Positions 12,240 to 26,600 of a stretch of DNA of 64,000 nucleotides are shown here, in pieces (position 1 is the stretch's first letter; the number at the start of each line of letters is the position of its first letter). The stretch covers positions 744,001 through 808,000 of the forward strand of contig JAQJVL010000110.1 of the NCBI GenBank assembly GCA_035578905.1, read 5' to 3'. The position numbers were made by a program, and so were the translations under genes. The notes under the pieces were generated by a model. It saw only the letters and a program-made list of their open reading frames with translations. It was not told the origin of the DNA and did not search any database. This DNA is from Stictocephala bisonia (Eukaryota; Arthropoda; Insecta; Hemiptera; Membracidae).

Positions 12240-13540
12240 TTTCAAGTTCAAGTTTCTTTATTATGCCAAGAATACAAAATTGTACATGGGCATTTGTCAT
12301 TTATATACAATACTAATTGTCATTACAATACTAAAATAACTCAAAATAACTTAATTTCACTAAAACTAAGGAACTTGTTTACCTTACCGGTACACTAAAG
12401 ATAGAAAAAAAACTCACTCACATTATATATAGCTGTCTCTACTAGTTTATCTTTCAAAATTCGTTTGAACTTGACCAATTTTTGTTCTTGTTTTAGGTGG
12501 TCTGGTAAATTATTAAACAGACGTATTCCAGCCCGTAAGAGGTGTCTTTCAGAAAAAGAAGTTTTGTGTTTCGGGATTACCAGATTTAGTTTGTTTCGGA
12601 GATTATACTTATGCGAATGGGCGGATGTGGTAAAAAGTTGTGGATTTTTTTTGACAAATAAAAGGGTTTCCAGAATATAGATGGAAGGGAAAGTTAAAAT
12701 GCCATTCTGTTTGAAAATTTGTTTGCAAGATTCGGTTTTTTTCAGTCTAAAAATTGCCCTGATGGCTCTTTTTTGGAGCCTGAATAAGTATTCGGTTCTG
12801 GTTGATTGAGCACCCCAAACTGGAACACCATACATCAGGTGAGGATAGATGATACCGTAATATACAGTCAGGAGGAGATTTATGTCTGTAAAAAGGGAAA
12901 GCCTTCGCAGGATAAAAATGCCAGAGCTGATGGATAGTGACACCTTTTTGATGTGGCTATGGAAGTTAAGGTTCTCATCGATTATAATTCCGAGGAATTT
13001 CACACTGTCAGACGATTGTACTTGGGCTTCGTCCAGGAAACAAGAAAAACCTACCCTGTCATGGCTACGTATGGAATATACCAATAATGTTGTCTTGCTG
13101 GAGTTTACTCGAAGACGATTGCCACCGAACCATTCAATCAGGCAGTTAGCTTTTACAAACATGTCTTGCTCAAGCAACTCACTGCAGGGCCCTATCATTG
13201 TTAAAGTAGTGTCGTCGGCGAACATACATATATCAGCATCGTTGACTCCAAGACTGATGTCATTTATGAACAACAAAAAAAGTAATGGCCCGAGGACTGA
13301 CCCTTTCGGCACGCCTGTCATGGTCAGTAAGTCGTCTGAAAAACAATACTGAAGTGCATTAGACGAATCGACAAATGGAATTTTTACTACTTGTCGCCGT
13401 CCACACAAGTATGAACGGAACCATTTCAGCGGATTGCCTCTGATTCCCAACTGTTGGAGCTTACTCAAAAGAAGCTCATGATCGACCAAGTCGAACGCCT
13501 TTGTGAGGTCAATAAATTTAATACTGTTCATTAACTTATC
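12240..13540 (-). mobile_element. 5'-truncated jockey/CR1-like LINE nested in a DNA transposon
   Basis: The minus-strand frame 13531-12395 is an uninterrupted C-terminal half of a reverse transcriptase. It is followed by a short 3' region ending AATAAAGAAACTTGAACTTG, the AATAAA-plus-short-repeat tail usual in this group. It is 5'-truncated inside the palm domain, as is typical of target-primed insertion. No clear target duplication was found. Confidence 0.8.
12395..13531 (-). pseudogene. LINE reverse transcriptase, C-terminal fragment (378 aa)
   Basis: Motifs in order: DLTKAFDLVDHELL, GVPKGSVLGPLLFLLFIND, and the catalytic FADDT, followed by thumb-type sequence (SVKFLGIIIDENLNF, LQKRAIRAIF) and a conserved C-terminal region (FNNLPDHLK). 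The spacing fits the CR1/Rex1/Daphne or jockey group. The frame is open through to its stop, implying a fairly young copy. It lacks the endonuclease and the first reverse transcriptase motifs, so it cannot move by itself. Confidence 0.85.
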
Positions 13541-13830
13541 TTCTTTTCAAAGATCAGACTATTATAACATTTAGAGTCTATTAAATATTACTATTTGTTA
13601 TTTTACGTAGACCTGTCACAGAGAAATACATCATCCATCTTGGAGCTTGGAGAAACCTATTCATCTGGGTCAAATACAACTAAATCAGCTGTTTCTGTTG
13701 TTTTTTTCAAATTCCAGTTGTTTATTTAGATTGACAGCTGGTTTTCATTTTGCAACACTGAGTATTTATTTTGCATCATATGGGAAAGTAACCTGTCCAT
13801 AATTATGGACACTGGGTCGTAAAGGGTTAG

Positions 13831-14518
13831 AGCGCAAAACTGGGTGCCCTGGACGAACACCCTTAAAGGAGATTGTGAGACAGTTAAATTATTTTAAAAT
13901 CGGCTAAACTTAAATATTAAGTTTTATATTGATATAAACCTTGTATTACAACGTTGAATGAACATCATCCACAATTATAGAAATAAAATATAGTTTAATT
14001 TTCAGCTTATAATCTTAATAATCGTCTATTAAACTGTAGATACTTACATTCTATATTTGCCATAAAATTATGATTCGTTACAGCCAAAAAGTGTCGAAAT
14101 GATATTCTGACAAAGCCTTTTGGTTCCTAAAACGTAGTAGGCTTAGCCAAAAACTTCTTTTATTCTGATCGCATCTTATTATAAAAGGAAACGGAAGTCC
14201 TTAGCCGGTACAGTATTTTGAAAATCTATTACAACATAGACCACTACATTGATAATTACAGTACGAGTACACTATCAACATTGGTCATTGAATGCAAGGT
14301 GTTTTAATTTAAAATAGTTTTGGATGTCCGAGTGTTTTGTTTTGACAATTGACTGACAGTAAGCAAAACCTAACCTCAACCTCAATCAGGTCAAATTGTC
14401 GAGACTGAGAAGATCAATTAGCCAATGAGCTAAGTGAAAATAAACGTGAGAATTTAGTTACAGTAGTATAAACGATTATACGCATTTAATATTCTCGTAA
14501 TATCTATCTGTCACCCCA
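13831..14518 (+). other. Region upstream of TRMO
   Basis: About 690 bp between the transposon and the TRMO start codon. It should contain the TRMO promoter and 5' UTR. Only scattered AACCT words near 14366-14385 stand out. No TATA box or initiator could be fixed. Confidence 0.3.
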
Positions 14519-14604
14519 ATGGCTTCTGATGAAAATTTGGATAACCAATTAATGATATTGCAGAGACAGCTTGCAACTGCAAGAGATGAAATAAACAACC
14601 TAAG
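14519..14604 (+). CDS. TRMO: TRMO exon 1
   Basis: ATG at 14519-14521; codes MASDENLDNQLMILQ and following residues, an amphipathic helix start. It ends AG|GTAAAT with two bases carried over to exon 2. Confidence 0.85.
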
Positions 14605-17600
14605 GTAAATATAAACAAAACTATTATTACCTACATTAAAATTTTGATGGAATGGACTTTCAAATTATAAAAAATGTAAAGTTATGCGCAATTATTATTG
14701 TTATGGTTTAGTCCAGGAGCTGGATGTCAAAATAGGCCTAGGGTAGCAGGCATCTATGATACACTTTAAAGCTTGATGTAGTGACTGACTGACACAAAAT
14801 GTTGAGGCACTTCCCGGTCCTTATTTGAATTGAAACTTGGTCTGAAATCTCCAGGAAAATTCACAAAAGTTTACTTTTTTCACTTGTAAACAAGATGGCG
14901 GCCTCTTTACCCCATAAGTGCCCCAATGTATTTCTTATGGGAAAATCACAAAAAAGTTGTTTTTATAACCTAACTTGAGAAAAAGCTTGATTAAACTTGT
15001 CAAACCTTCACAGTTCTACACGCTTAATAAACGCGCACCTTATATATGAATTTTAACTTAAAAATTAAAAAATTTGGGGTATCGGGGGCCCAAAAACTGA
15101 AATTTTAGAAAATATAATTTTTTTAAATCTAATATTATCTACTCAAGTGGGGTATCAATTTAAAGCTATTTCCCCCCTGAATCCAAATATACCATCAATC
15201 AGATTCTGAAAAGGGCAAATAAGAAGGGGTATATGCCCCCAAAACAAAATTTCCTAAAACCAGAAAATGGGTATAATAAAACGCCCAAATGGGTATCTAA
15301 ATATAGGTATTTATCTCATAAATCACGTTATACCATTATATTTTGGAAGATACAACGTTTAAGGGCTCTGCCCCCTCCCAATTAAAAAATAAGCTTCAAA
15401 ACCCAAAATTGGGTAATGTTAAACTTATATACCCAAATTGGGTATCAAATAAAAGTTATTCCTCTCTTTTATACTAATCTACCATCAGATTTTAGAAAAT
15501 ACCATGTTTAGGGGCTCCAATGCCCTAAAAACCAAAATTAATGGTCATACTGGTTAACAATCCTGGTGAGGCAGTGGGTCGATCTTTCTCACGAGGCGAC
15601 ATGCCGAGATCCATAAATGAGACTGTAGCAGAGTGTCTTGGTGAGGCCGCAGGCCTAACTTTCCCCCGCGATGCCGTAGGCCAAGTTCCTAAAATGGGAC
15701 TGTAGCAGAGTGTCTTGGTGAAGCCACAGGCAGAAATTTCCCCCATGTAGGCTGAGTTCCACAAAAAGGCCTGTAGCAGAGCGTCTTGGTGAGGCCGTAG
15801 GCCAAGTTCCTCAAGTGGGACTGTAGCAGAATGTCTTGGTGAAGCCGCAGGCCGAAATTTCCCCCGCGAGGCTGTAGGCTGAGTTCCCAAAGAGGCCTGT
15901 ACCAGAGCATCTTGGCGAGACTGTAAGCCGAGCTCCCCCATGAGGGACTGTAGCAGAGTGTCTTGGTGAGGACGCAGGCCGAACTTTCCCTAAGGAGGCC
16001 GTATACTGACTTCCTCAAAGAGGTCTGTAGCAGAGCGTCTTGGCGAGGCCGCAGACCGAGTTCCTTAAAGGGGCTAAAGGGAGAGTTCCCAGGCGAGGCT
16101 GCAGACAGAGCTTACTTTACGAGGGCAGCGAGTGACGACAGGGTTGGCATGCGAAGCTTGCAGGGGTGTCCCCTAGTTTTTACATATAGCCTATATACAT
16201 ATAGTTGCATCATAGCTATGTGATATCTTTATATGTTTATAGTTGTACTAACAATGTTCCAAAACTAAGATTGTTCCTTTGAGTAAAAATAGATCAGTAT
16301 ACCGATGTTAGTGAGTAAATCGTAATTTTTTTTACTTAAAAATTATAGTTGATGGATAGTATATCTTTGAAGCGCTATTATTTAAATATGAACATTTACA
16401 ATTTTGTGTATACCTACCATACTGTATTTTTAGATATTGCATTTGACTTAATTTAAATCATCAATCAGCTGTTATTTATTTGTTATCAACCAAATCGACC
16501 CAGGTGTACTGTTAATGTTTTTAGGAATGCTTTGATTAAACCCTGCGGCCCTCATCACCATAACCCAACATATCAAGGTCATTGGCACAGCTATAGCTTA
16601 GGCCTCCATAAATATTTGTTAGGTTATTGTTGGAATAGGTTAGATTTGGTTTTGCAAAGTTAGGGTTGTTGTTGTAATTTTACGTTAGTTTTGTTTTTGC
16701 AATGCTTTGTTGGTTTTTGTAAGGTTAGAGCTAGGATTTGTTAAGTTAGATTAGTTTTTATTAGGTTATGTTGGGTTAGGTTAAGTTAGTTTTTGTTGTT
16801 GTAAGTCAGCGAGTAAAATTACAAGGCCCCTGTTATTTCAACTTTGTCACTAAATAATAATGGAATCAACAATGAGTTGACATTGGGGTCAATGGTTCCC
16901 ATAGTATTTACAACCGTTCTTTATGGTGCCTTGTACATTGAACCATTTTTAGGGAGGGGGGGTTTAGGATCAGGAAACCATTTAATATTGTACCTTCACA
17001 AATACTGTCAATGATTGTTTTTATGCTGAGACCAAGGAGTAACAAATGGTATTGGTGTATTGTGGTTAAAATTTAAGCAGTCTTAATGTGCAATTCTGCA
17101 CTAGTAAATAGCGGTCTGGGGTAAGTTAAGTAGATTTAATGAGATCTTAATTCTGTATAAAAAGCTGAGAATCATTATTGAATCAAAATCTCTAGGATAT
17201 TAAAATCCTAATTTCACTCAAGAAATTCAATTGTACACTACTGTAGCCTGCTTCCCTCCCTACAAACACATGACTAAGGTAGCCCACTCTCCTACCATTT
17301 AGGCCCACAACTGCCAAAAAAAATGTTAAAAGAACTGAATTACCTTTCTCCAAGTTCCCTGAACACAGCTAATGGCATGTGTGACTGAGAGTTTAGCCGA
17401 TAAATTAACTAATTGTTTCCTACTTTCCACTTTGCAAATCACATGGAACACAAATGAGCACAAAAAGTCCACCCTCTTACCATAAAGGCCAACATCAATT
17501 GTAACCCATCTACCCACTCTAAAATATAGTACGTGAATAGTTGTAAGCCACTCTCCAACCACACAGTCACACTACTAATTGTGGCCTGCCTTCCGATCCC

Positions 17601-20600
17601 ACTCTATAATTACTTACTTGACTAATGTCCCCCACCCCACTAAAGAGTATACACTACTACATTAGTAGGGTATAATAGAAGTTCTATGCTAGTAGCCTAT
17701 CCTACTATTTTATAAACACACAACAAATATTTTAGGGTATGGTTGGCTTGTGAAGCATGCAGTGATGTCCTCTAGTCAATTATAAATACTTAAATATACT
17801 AGGTTTATAAAGAGTTGAAATAGTCAATTAATTCAGTTCCCTACAAGTATCCTTTATACTCATTCCAAGAGTTTTTCGACCTGCCGAACACTACTGTAAG
17901 TAGCTTTTTTAATATTATGAAAGATACTCAATTACAAATTGCTTGTAACCTGCTAGGTTAAGTGTAGTCTTAATCAAATTTTTTTGACGTTTCCAATTGC
18001 ATGCATTGTACTATGTTTAAAGGAATAAATTATTCTTATTCTTATCTTTTTCAAATAAAATCTTATAATTTAATACACACTGAAATTCATAATTAAGTGT
18101 AGACTTGTTTTACAATATTATGCCTTTCCATAACATTTGATTTATATAAATATTGTAGACATAAACAAATTGAATATAGTAGAACATTTGGTTATTTCAG
18201 CTTTGTTTCCCTTTTAAATAAAACTTATAGCCATTTTCAATTTGGTTGTGTGTATAATTTCATCATAATCTTCCTATCCGGTACTTGTAAATTTATTACA
18301 ATGGTTTCAATACTAATCTAGTTACTGTAGGCTACTACAATTTTGCAAATTAGTGGGCCTCAATAATAAAAATATTATCTTTATACTATGTCTTGTATTT
18401 ATTTCAGAAAAGAAATAAAAAGCTTAAAGTATTCACAATGTAAAGAGATGAATAATATTAAAGCAGCTGTTGATTCTTGGAGGTGTTCGTCATGTCGATT
18501 TACTAATACAGACCAGTTGGCAACTATGACTGAAAATTGTAGCTTGGCCAGCCCCCAAGAACAGTGCATTGAATTACAGCCTATTGGTTTTATTAATACT
18601 GGATTTGTGAAGAAACGAGCAGTACCAAGACAACCTAATGTAAATTTGAATAGTCACGGAAGAATATCACTTTATAATCATGTCTTCACCAATCCTGAAC
18701 ATTCATTGGAAGGTTTAGATGGATTTTCTCACATGTGGTAAGTTTAATATGTAGTATATACCATTAAAAATCTTTTTTCATGTAATTAAAAATTTTTTAC
18801 GTTAACATTCACTTTTCAGAAAATGTACAGGACTTACCTGTTCTATATTATATATTTATCTAATTGCCCAGTTATCATAATTTGTTAAAGGTTGCAAAGT
18901 AATTAAAAATATCTGAGCAGTTTTTTTTTAAACAGTGCACTGAATATTTTGAAACTTGTTTATATGTACAGTTCGGCCTTTATATGTACAGATATGATTG
19001 CAACCTTATTAGAGACCCTGTGTGAAGGAGATTAAGCTAGTCATTGAAGTGAGACAGAAAATAAGTCTTCTCCCACCACTAACTGACGTGCCACTTAATC
19101 ATTTCATTGTCATGGATACACTGTGGGAAGCTCCGCCTACTACGTCATCGTTCTAGGTGACCATTGGCAGGCAAGGCACATGGAGGAACTGGAATCTAGT
19201 ACAACTGGAACATGGCATAGGGGGAAAAGGCGCTGTGATAGGAGTGTGGAATCAGCTGATGTAGAGTGTGGTTTGTTGTTATTACCGAGTTACATTGAGG
19301 TTAAGTTATAATTTGATTTGCGATTTTAATTATGTTTAAAATATATATATTTTATTTGAAATACTTATAATGTGATTGAAATGTTCAGTGACCTACCTTC
19401 AAACTGAAATAATATTTATCACTACTTTTATTAATGTTTAAATTACATATTATTTCGCACGCAGTTTTAAAAAGTGTGCTTTGCTAACTGTAAAGTCGTG
19501 ATGGATCGTGCAAGAACTTAATATCTAATTTCAATATGTTTTATAATAACTATTGATTATGGCTATAACTATTGACAATATACAAGATTATGGCTATATT
19601 ATATCGACTTTTATAATTCAAGCCGTTTTCTCTACTATCTTTAACATAACATACAATCAAGGGGAAAGAAGGAGATGAAGAGACACGTGCATCGTAATCC
19701 ACCACAATTTTACCAGCTGATTTTGTCCATTGTCCCACTCCCAACACTGCCTCTTATGCCAACTAGAGACGGAGTGGAGGAACAATTCCCTCTGCTGCTG
19801 GAACCTCTACATGCACTAAACTTATCACGCCGGTCGTTTCAACCTGGCCCAATTATAGTAAATTGCTTCATATTAAAATTGAAAAGTCAATCAATTCAAA
19901 TTTGTGCTGGTTTTTACTGGAAAAATGAGTGCTAAATTTATTAATTAGAAGATATTTCAGATAGATAGTGTGGTTACAAAAAAAACAAGAGATTTTATCC
20001 AACTAACACTCGTTATTAGATAATTCAACATTAGCCAGTAATATCCAAATAGCTTATAACATTATTTTTTCATCCATCCCTAGCTTAACTAGTTTTTATT
20101 ACTTTGATTAGCGAAATAAGACACAAAAATGTCAAAAAACTGTGTGATACTCTTCAGAAATAAGGCTATTTCTGTTAACAGTATAGCTGCCATTTATTAT
20201 TCTCTAAAGAAGGCATGGTTTGGTACCAACATGCCTTATTAAATAACTTTAATAATAGCTGATATTCCTGAATAACTCTTATAAGCTAGATTAACTATCC
20301 TATCATGAATAAAAATGTTTGTTTTAAATGCTTCCTAAAGAGAATTGCAAGAAATTGTATAAATTTATTATAAAGAAAAAAAATGATATAATATTATAAA
20401 AGTATATAAGAAAAATCAGTATTTAAAAGCTTATACATGGTATAAAAAAAGATAGGCATATACATATATGGCATTTATCATGTCAACTTCTCACAAGAAG
20501 AATTACTCATTTTTGTATTAAAATATATAAGTACAAATTAGTCATGTCAAAATGAATAAGATCAACAGATCCTCCATCACAAAACGAAATCAATCTCCTT

Positions 20601-23600
20601 TAGTCAATTAAGGTTTCTGACTAATGAAATTGAGTTTCATAATATTTCCAGGAAAAAATTACAAAGAGCATTTGTTAACAATTTGGTTCATCGCTTGGCT
20701 GGCCGCTTCACAATCGCAAGAATGGTTTTGTCTGCCCCCATTTTAAGACCAGTAATTCCATCAACGAAAACTATTTCAGAAGTGGTTAATTAAGGACTAT
20801 TCCCTCCTGGGAAGGTTCTTGTCGGAGGGCTCTTTATATGGGTCTTTTATGAGGATTTTGTTTAGCTCGTTAAATGTCTCCCATACATAATGTCGAAAAA
20901 TACCAAAATATTATCACCTTTAAGCACGGATGTTGACTTACGAGGCGACTCACCAAGCTTTAACCGACTGACACATGGAGGATGGTCTTATAAAATGGGC
21001 AGTATGGGAGCAGCTGAGATCTTATTATACTCTTTCATCAGAACCTGCTTGCGTCTTATGTAAGGAGAAGCAATATTACACAATACCAGGTACCCACTGA
21101 AAGATTGAGGAAATCGATTGCAAATAAGTCTGTGGTAGAATTTATAGGTGTGTTCAATGTTCAAGCAAACATTTTTTGTTTTAGTTAGTAGAAGAATGTT
21201 GTTCACGAACATTCTCAATAAGGCTTCAATACGCATTCTGTCCTTACTTAAAATACTTATGAAAAATTTTTACAATTGCATGTCCATTCTAAGAACTATA
21301 TTTAATTTTCAGGATTCTTTTCTATTTTCACAAAAACCAATCAAATCATATTAGAGCGAAAGTTGCTCCTCCAAGGTTGAATGGTGCTCGTGTTGGTGTG
21401 TTTGGTACTAGATCACCTCATCGACCCTGTCCCATTGGTCTTTCCCTCGTTCAGATTGATAAAATCGAAGGTAAACTTGTTCTTTAACTCTATGTAATTA
21501 CTTGTGCCTTTTAAAAGTTTTCTGTATATTGTGTTAGAAGAATCATTTTCTCATGTAAGTTTGCTGATGCTCTATCCCTCCTAATAGGCCTACATCAATT
21601 GTTCTGGCATAGTGACTTTAACCAATCCTCAAAGTTATTTGTTGACTAATTCGGTCTTATAATAAACTTTAATTTAAAAAAAGTTATTTAGTATATTCAA
21701 TGTAAATATTTTGTCATATTCATTTTATTTTATACAGCTAGTTGTAACTGTTTATTTTGCTAAATAGTTTAATTTGGATATGTGTTGCTTAAAATTATGG
21801 TACATAACCAATATCTTAAATGTGATTGTTGTATTTTTGTAACTGAATCACACAAAAACGGATAAATCTATTTGGATTAAATTTTGCACACAGATAATTT
21901 GTAACCTGGAGTATCACCACAGTGGAGTAAAATATACAGTTCGTGACACTCAGTCAAATATTGGAGATAGGTACGATGCTAGCGATCCTAGGAGTCAGCC
22001 AGGAGCAGTACGTATCCCTGCACTCTTTACATCCACAGTTGTTATAAATGTCAAATGACTGATGATTGTCACGGCACATTTTCTATTTTTATTTCACTTC
22101 TTTGATACAATGTAATACAATGGTATTGCAGAGTAGTTGTGCTGGCTGACAATTTAGAGCGCTAACTCCACAGCACTACAATTGAAGTGTAGTGACTGTA
22201 TGTCATTAGACTGTGGTGTTAATTAGGTTAATTTATTTCATTAATTTGGCCTAGAACTTATTTTGAATAAGCATTTTTGATTATTTACTTTTACAGTACA
22301 TTTAAAATAGTGTTATTATAATAAATTTAAATAAACTCAATTAAATAAACAAATAACGCAGTTTTGACATTAAAAAAAATATTTGCGAAATTAAAAATTT
22401 TGTAACCTTTGAGTGATCATGAAATAATTTTATTAAATGACAAAAAACTTTATTATTTATTTAGGGATGTCATAAAATGTGTGTCTTGGGATGCAAAAAT
22501 GAAATAGTTTATGTCATGAAACCGGTTAATACAGTTGCGTCTGCGTGCAAGGTTAGGCTGGACCATATGTACTGTGCAGGATTATTATTATCACATCACA
22601 TACCTAGAAATTGTGGTTATATGTTTTACTACTGCCTACATCTTTATAATTTTTATAGCTCTATAATTTTAACTAAAAAGGCATGTTATTCAAGGTTTTT
22701 ATTAAATTATGTACTGCATTTACTTGAGAGTCAGTAAGAAACAAAATAGTAAGATGCTACAACAACATTTAATTTATATTTTGTTGCTTTAGGATCTTGC
22801 ATATATTTTTCTGGAGTGGACATGCTTGATGATACACCAGTATTAGATCTCAAGCCGTATATTCCTCACTACGACAACCCCACAGAACTGAGTGTGGATT
22901 ATCCTGATGGAACCAATGTGGAAATGGAAAGACTGGAGTTAGATGGCCAAGAGTCTGACACAGAGAGTGTAGAGCCAGTCAGTGTGTTCCAACCAAGACC
23001 CGTCGTTATTGCAACAGCTGATCCCTCAGAGAGGGAGGCTCCTGATGGAGAAGAAGGACATCTAGATGGAGCTAGTCCTCCCGCATCTTTCTTTCAGAGG
23101 TCCATCTCGCCTTTACCAACTCATGTAAGTCATCGTATGAAAACTGAACATAAATTATTTTGTTAACTGTTGTCTTGGATTTGTTGCAGATTAGATGTAT
23201 GTCTTGCAGAGCGTTCTATCAAGATTATCTAAACCATCCCAAGTGTTTTAACCCTTTTGAGAATGAAATAAAAATGATAGGCCTAAAAAATATATAACCA
23301 AATTTTTGTTCATGTGTGGGAAACTATACATGCCCAAACATGTGTTCTTGTAAAGGATTACTTTAAAGTAAACAACTCGTGCACAATCCCTGTGATTTAG
23401 TTTTTAACACGTTCACTGCTACCCTCTACCTAGTATGACCGATACCGGGAGCTAAATATAATTAGTTATGTTTTACTTACCAAATGTTGTAACAGGCCAG
23501 TAGAACATCATTAGAATATCATTTGATGACATCAATGGTCATTAGATCGATGTCAATACTTCTGGGTCGATCTCGACTCTGCCGCTCCTAGCGCACTCCG

Positions 23601-26600
23601 GACTGCCGCACGCAGCACACAAAGTCACATAATAGAGTTAAAAAAGATAAAGAAAATATATTTTTCATTTTACAGCACTTTTTGAATACTCTACACTTTT
23701 TCCTCAGTCTATTACCCTTTGAATCCCTTTCTTTCGTCTTAACCAGTCGGTGCATGACATCTCTTGGTGGAGTCCGTATTGGAGGTTGAAGTTGTGGCGG
23801 TAATAAAGCACCGATTAGCTCGTTCCTAAAATCATATAGAGACAGCTTTTCTTTCCTATCTGAGGTGTGCATATTACGGAGTACCAGGGCGTTCACCGTG
23901 ATCATCTGTATAAGATGTAAAAAAATCTTCTTGTACCACCCCGTTCATGTGATATCCGCGATCCACCCCCTTCATGTGAGCATTGTACTGGACAACAGGT
24001 AGAGGCTTTACCTTCTGCTCACCACGCTTATTTATGATTGAAAGTAAGTTGTTTTCAAATTCTGTTGATATATACAACACATACCTCTTGTCTCTCCACC
24101 TCCCTCCAATTACACCTTCATAGTACTGGGCAACTGTTTCACCCTTTTGGAGGTTGGCTCTTGTTACCTCTGTGGGATCGTGTTTTCTATCAGAACGAAG
24201 TGTTTCAGTACAATATGTGTTGTGAGACAGTAGTTTGGAAGCCAGCTCAAAACTGTTGTACAAGTTGTCCATAAAGACAGAATGCCCTTTATGGAGCAAC
24301 CCATTCATCAGTTGCATAATGACCTTACCAGCATGGCCCTTACCACCTAGGTGATCATTCTTCCCTCCATAGACAATGAAACGGAGGGTCAAACCATCAG
24401 GCTCACTCAGTGTATAGAGCTTGATCTCATATTTGTGTCGTTTTCCCTTGATATATTGCCTGAACTGGAGTCTGCCTCTCCACAGTACCATGCATTCGTC
24501 CATAGAGAGCTCCTTAGATGGGTAGTAGATGGACATCATCTTTGAATTAAAAAAGTCCACAAGAGGTTGCACTTTATGTAGCCTGTTAGGATTGGGGTTA
24601 TCTACTGCCTGGGCTTTGAAAAATTAAGGCATCTTAATATCAATAAAAATCGGTCCCCGACTCATGTACTGCCTAAAAACTGGTAAGTTGTATAGCCGGT
24701 CTGTCTTCCAATAGTCCTGATAACGATTCAGCCTGATAGAGCCCATATGTAAAAGTAGGCCTATGAAAATCTTTAACTCAGGAACAGTAAGGTCTTTGAA
24801 TTTATGTATGCGAGATCCTGGCTCTGTGTTAGGTCCACAAAACATTTCCAAAGCATAAGCGTTAGTATAACGGCATATATCTTCCAAAATAAGGTCATCT
24901 AACAGCAACAGAAACCAATCAATAGGCTTGTTACCTGGTACAGAGACCAACAGTTTATTGTTACCAGTAAATGAAATACGTCTAAGTCCAAAAGTTTGGT
25001 TACTCCAAACAGGATCAAGTACAGCATCATCATCAGTCTCCTCAACACTCTCTCCAGTGTCAGAGTCACCATCATCGGTGTTTGAGGGATCAAAGTCGTC
25101 GTCACTGACAGAACCACATGCACATGCTGCGGCCATAACCTCAAAATATTTTCAACACAATTGTTCTACACAATAAAGACAAAATAACTACTAAATAAAA
25201 CTCACTAACTACTCAAATACACTACTATTCACAACACTCCATAACAAAGACTAAAAATAACACAAAGTAGAAACTGAACCCCAAAAACTATTTTGTAGGT
25301 CGAGCACCAAGAGCGAACAACAACACGTCTACTCCCACAAAGAGCTGAGCTCACACTGAAGCATTAAACAAACAATGATATGGCGAGATGTTTTCGACCC
25401 AGTCACTCGGCAAAATGGACGCGGCCGGGTTGATATCGACCCAGTCGCACTGAACGTGTTAAATGGATAATTATAATAACATTCACTTTCTTATTTGTAA
25501 AACATTTGTTGCTTGATTTTTATCTTTTTACCTATGTGAAAAATATAAATTATATACAAAAAACTAAGTTCTACAAACTTAAAATAATACAAATACAAAC
25601 AATTTATGTATGAGAAAGCATACATATACAAAGTACAGCTAGAGTACAATTTGTTTATAACAGAATAACAAGAAGCCATCATTTAAAATAAAATCAATGC
25701 AACAGTTATACTTCTTACTCATAATTTTAAGTGTTTAATTACAAAATATTATTAAAATAATTTACTGTAAAAGATATAATGTATATTTTTTCTCCTGAAA
25801 TCCAAAATTGTGGATTTATACAACACTGTAGAATAGTGTATAAATATCAGGAGGAAAACGAATAAATCATTTACTATGCTCTGCTGCTGGTATCGTTGGT
25901 ATCAAAGGTGAAATAGACATAAAATGAGTTCCACTCTAAGTGAAGACAGGCTAGTTACGAATCGTTTTGCCGCAACAAGATTAGAATTGAAAAAGAGATC
26001 CGTTCTAAGTGAAGAAAGTAGTTATGTTCAGAAACATTTCACTGCTATGACCCAAAAACTGAAAATCAGTTTCATTCCAAGTGAAACTTATTTGATTTAT
26101 TTTTTTAATTTATTTATTCGTAAGACGCCGATTGTCAAGATATGGGCGAATATGGATTTCGAATGAGTGTCATGAGTGTAGATGAGCGAATGTAGTCATT
26201 GTTACAAACTAAGGCCGACTTATTCCTTAGAAAGTGTCATTAATTAATAGCCCAATGACAAATGAACAGCCGGTGATTATCAGCTGATCCTTCTCAAAAT
26301 GTATTGACTCTGATTGGGATCGAACTGAAAACCTTTAGCACATGATGACTACCTTGGAACGATTGGAACTAGTTCCAAGCGCGAAATTGAATAATTCCAG
26401 TTGCAATGACTCACCATTTATGGTTTACTATTATTGTTCATTATTTGTTACAGGTCCGTGTTCCAGAGTGGATATCTCAAACTACAACTTCCCGGCTAGA
26501 AGTAATATTTTCTCCTCAAGCTGAAAATCAACTGTCTTCACTTGAACTAGAAGAAAACATGACACGAGTAATAACAGACATATTGCGGGAAGATCCACGA

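Larger units (their letters stand above)
11231..13826 (-). mobile_element. piggyBac-type derivative flanked by TTAG, with nested LINE
   Basis: The ends are perfect inverted copies of CCCTTTACGACCCA (left at 11231; right ends TGGGTCGTAAAGGG at 13826). Each is flanked by TTAG (11227-11230 and 13827-13830) instead of the usual TTAA. Palindrome GTCCATAATTATGGAC occurs at 11354-11369 and 13795-13810, with a one-base variant at 12167-12182. On the minus strand it carries an acidic transposase N-terminus. A LINE fragment is inserted at about 12240-13540. Without the LINE the element is about 1.3 kb, so it is internally deleted. Confidence 0.75.
14605..18407 (+). other. TRMO intron 1
   Basis: 3.8 kb. 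It contains the minisatellite at 15560-16110, a TTAGGTT-rich but irregular patch at about 16615-16800, and degenerate copies of a dispersed minisatellite at about 17220-17640. A LINE- or SINE-like 3' tail ending AATAAATTATTCTTATTCTT lies near 18025-18045. No coding exon was seen. Confidence 0.6.
23125..26453 (+). other. TRMO intron 4
   Basis: 3.3 kb, of which 2.05 kb is a piggyBac insertion; a SINE-like copy lies at about 26084-26360. The remainder is AT-rich and unassigned. Confidence 0.6.

Noticed and set aside
15525..16018. Two overlapping minus-strand open frames of 138 and 109 codons
   Set aside because: They are translations of the GC-rich minisatellite; the repeated protein phrases follow the DNA period.
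16615..16800. TTAGGTT-rich stretch suggesting an interstitial telomere repeat
   Set aside because: No regular TTAGG tandem run; only scattered variants in T/G-rich DNA.
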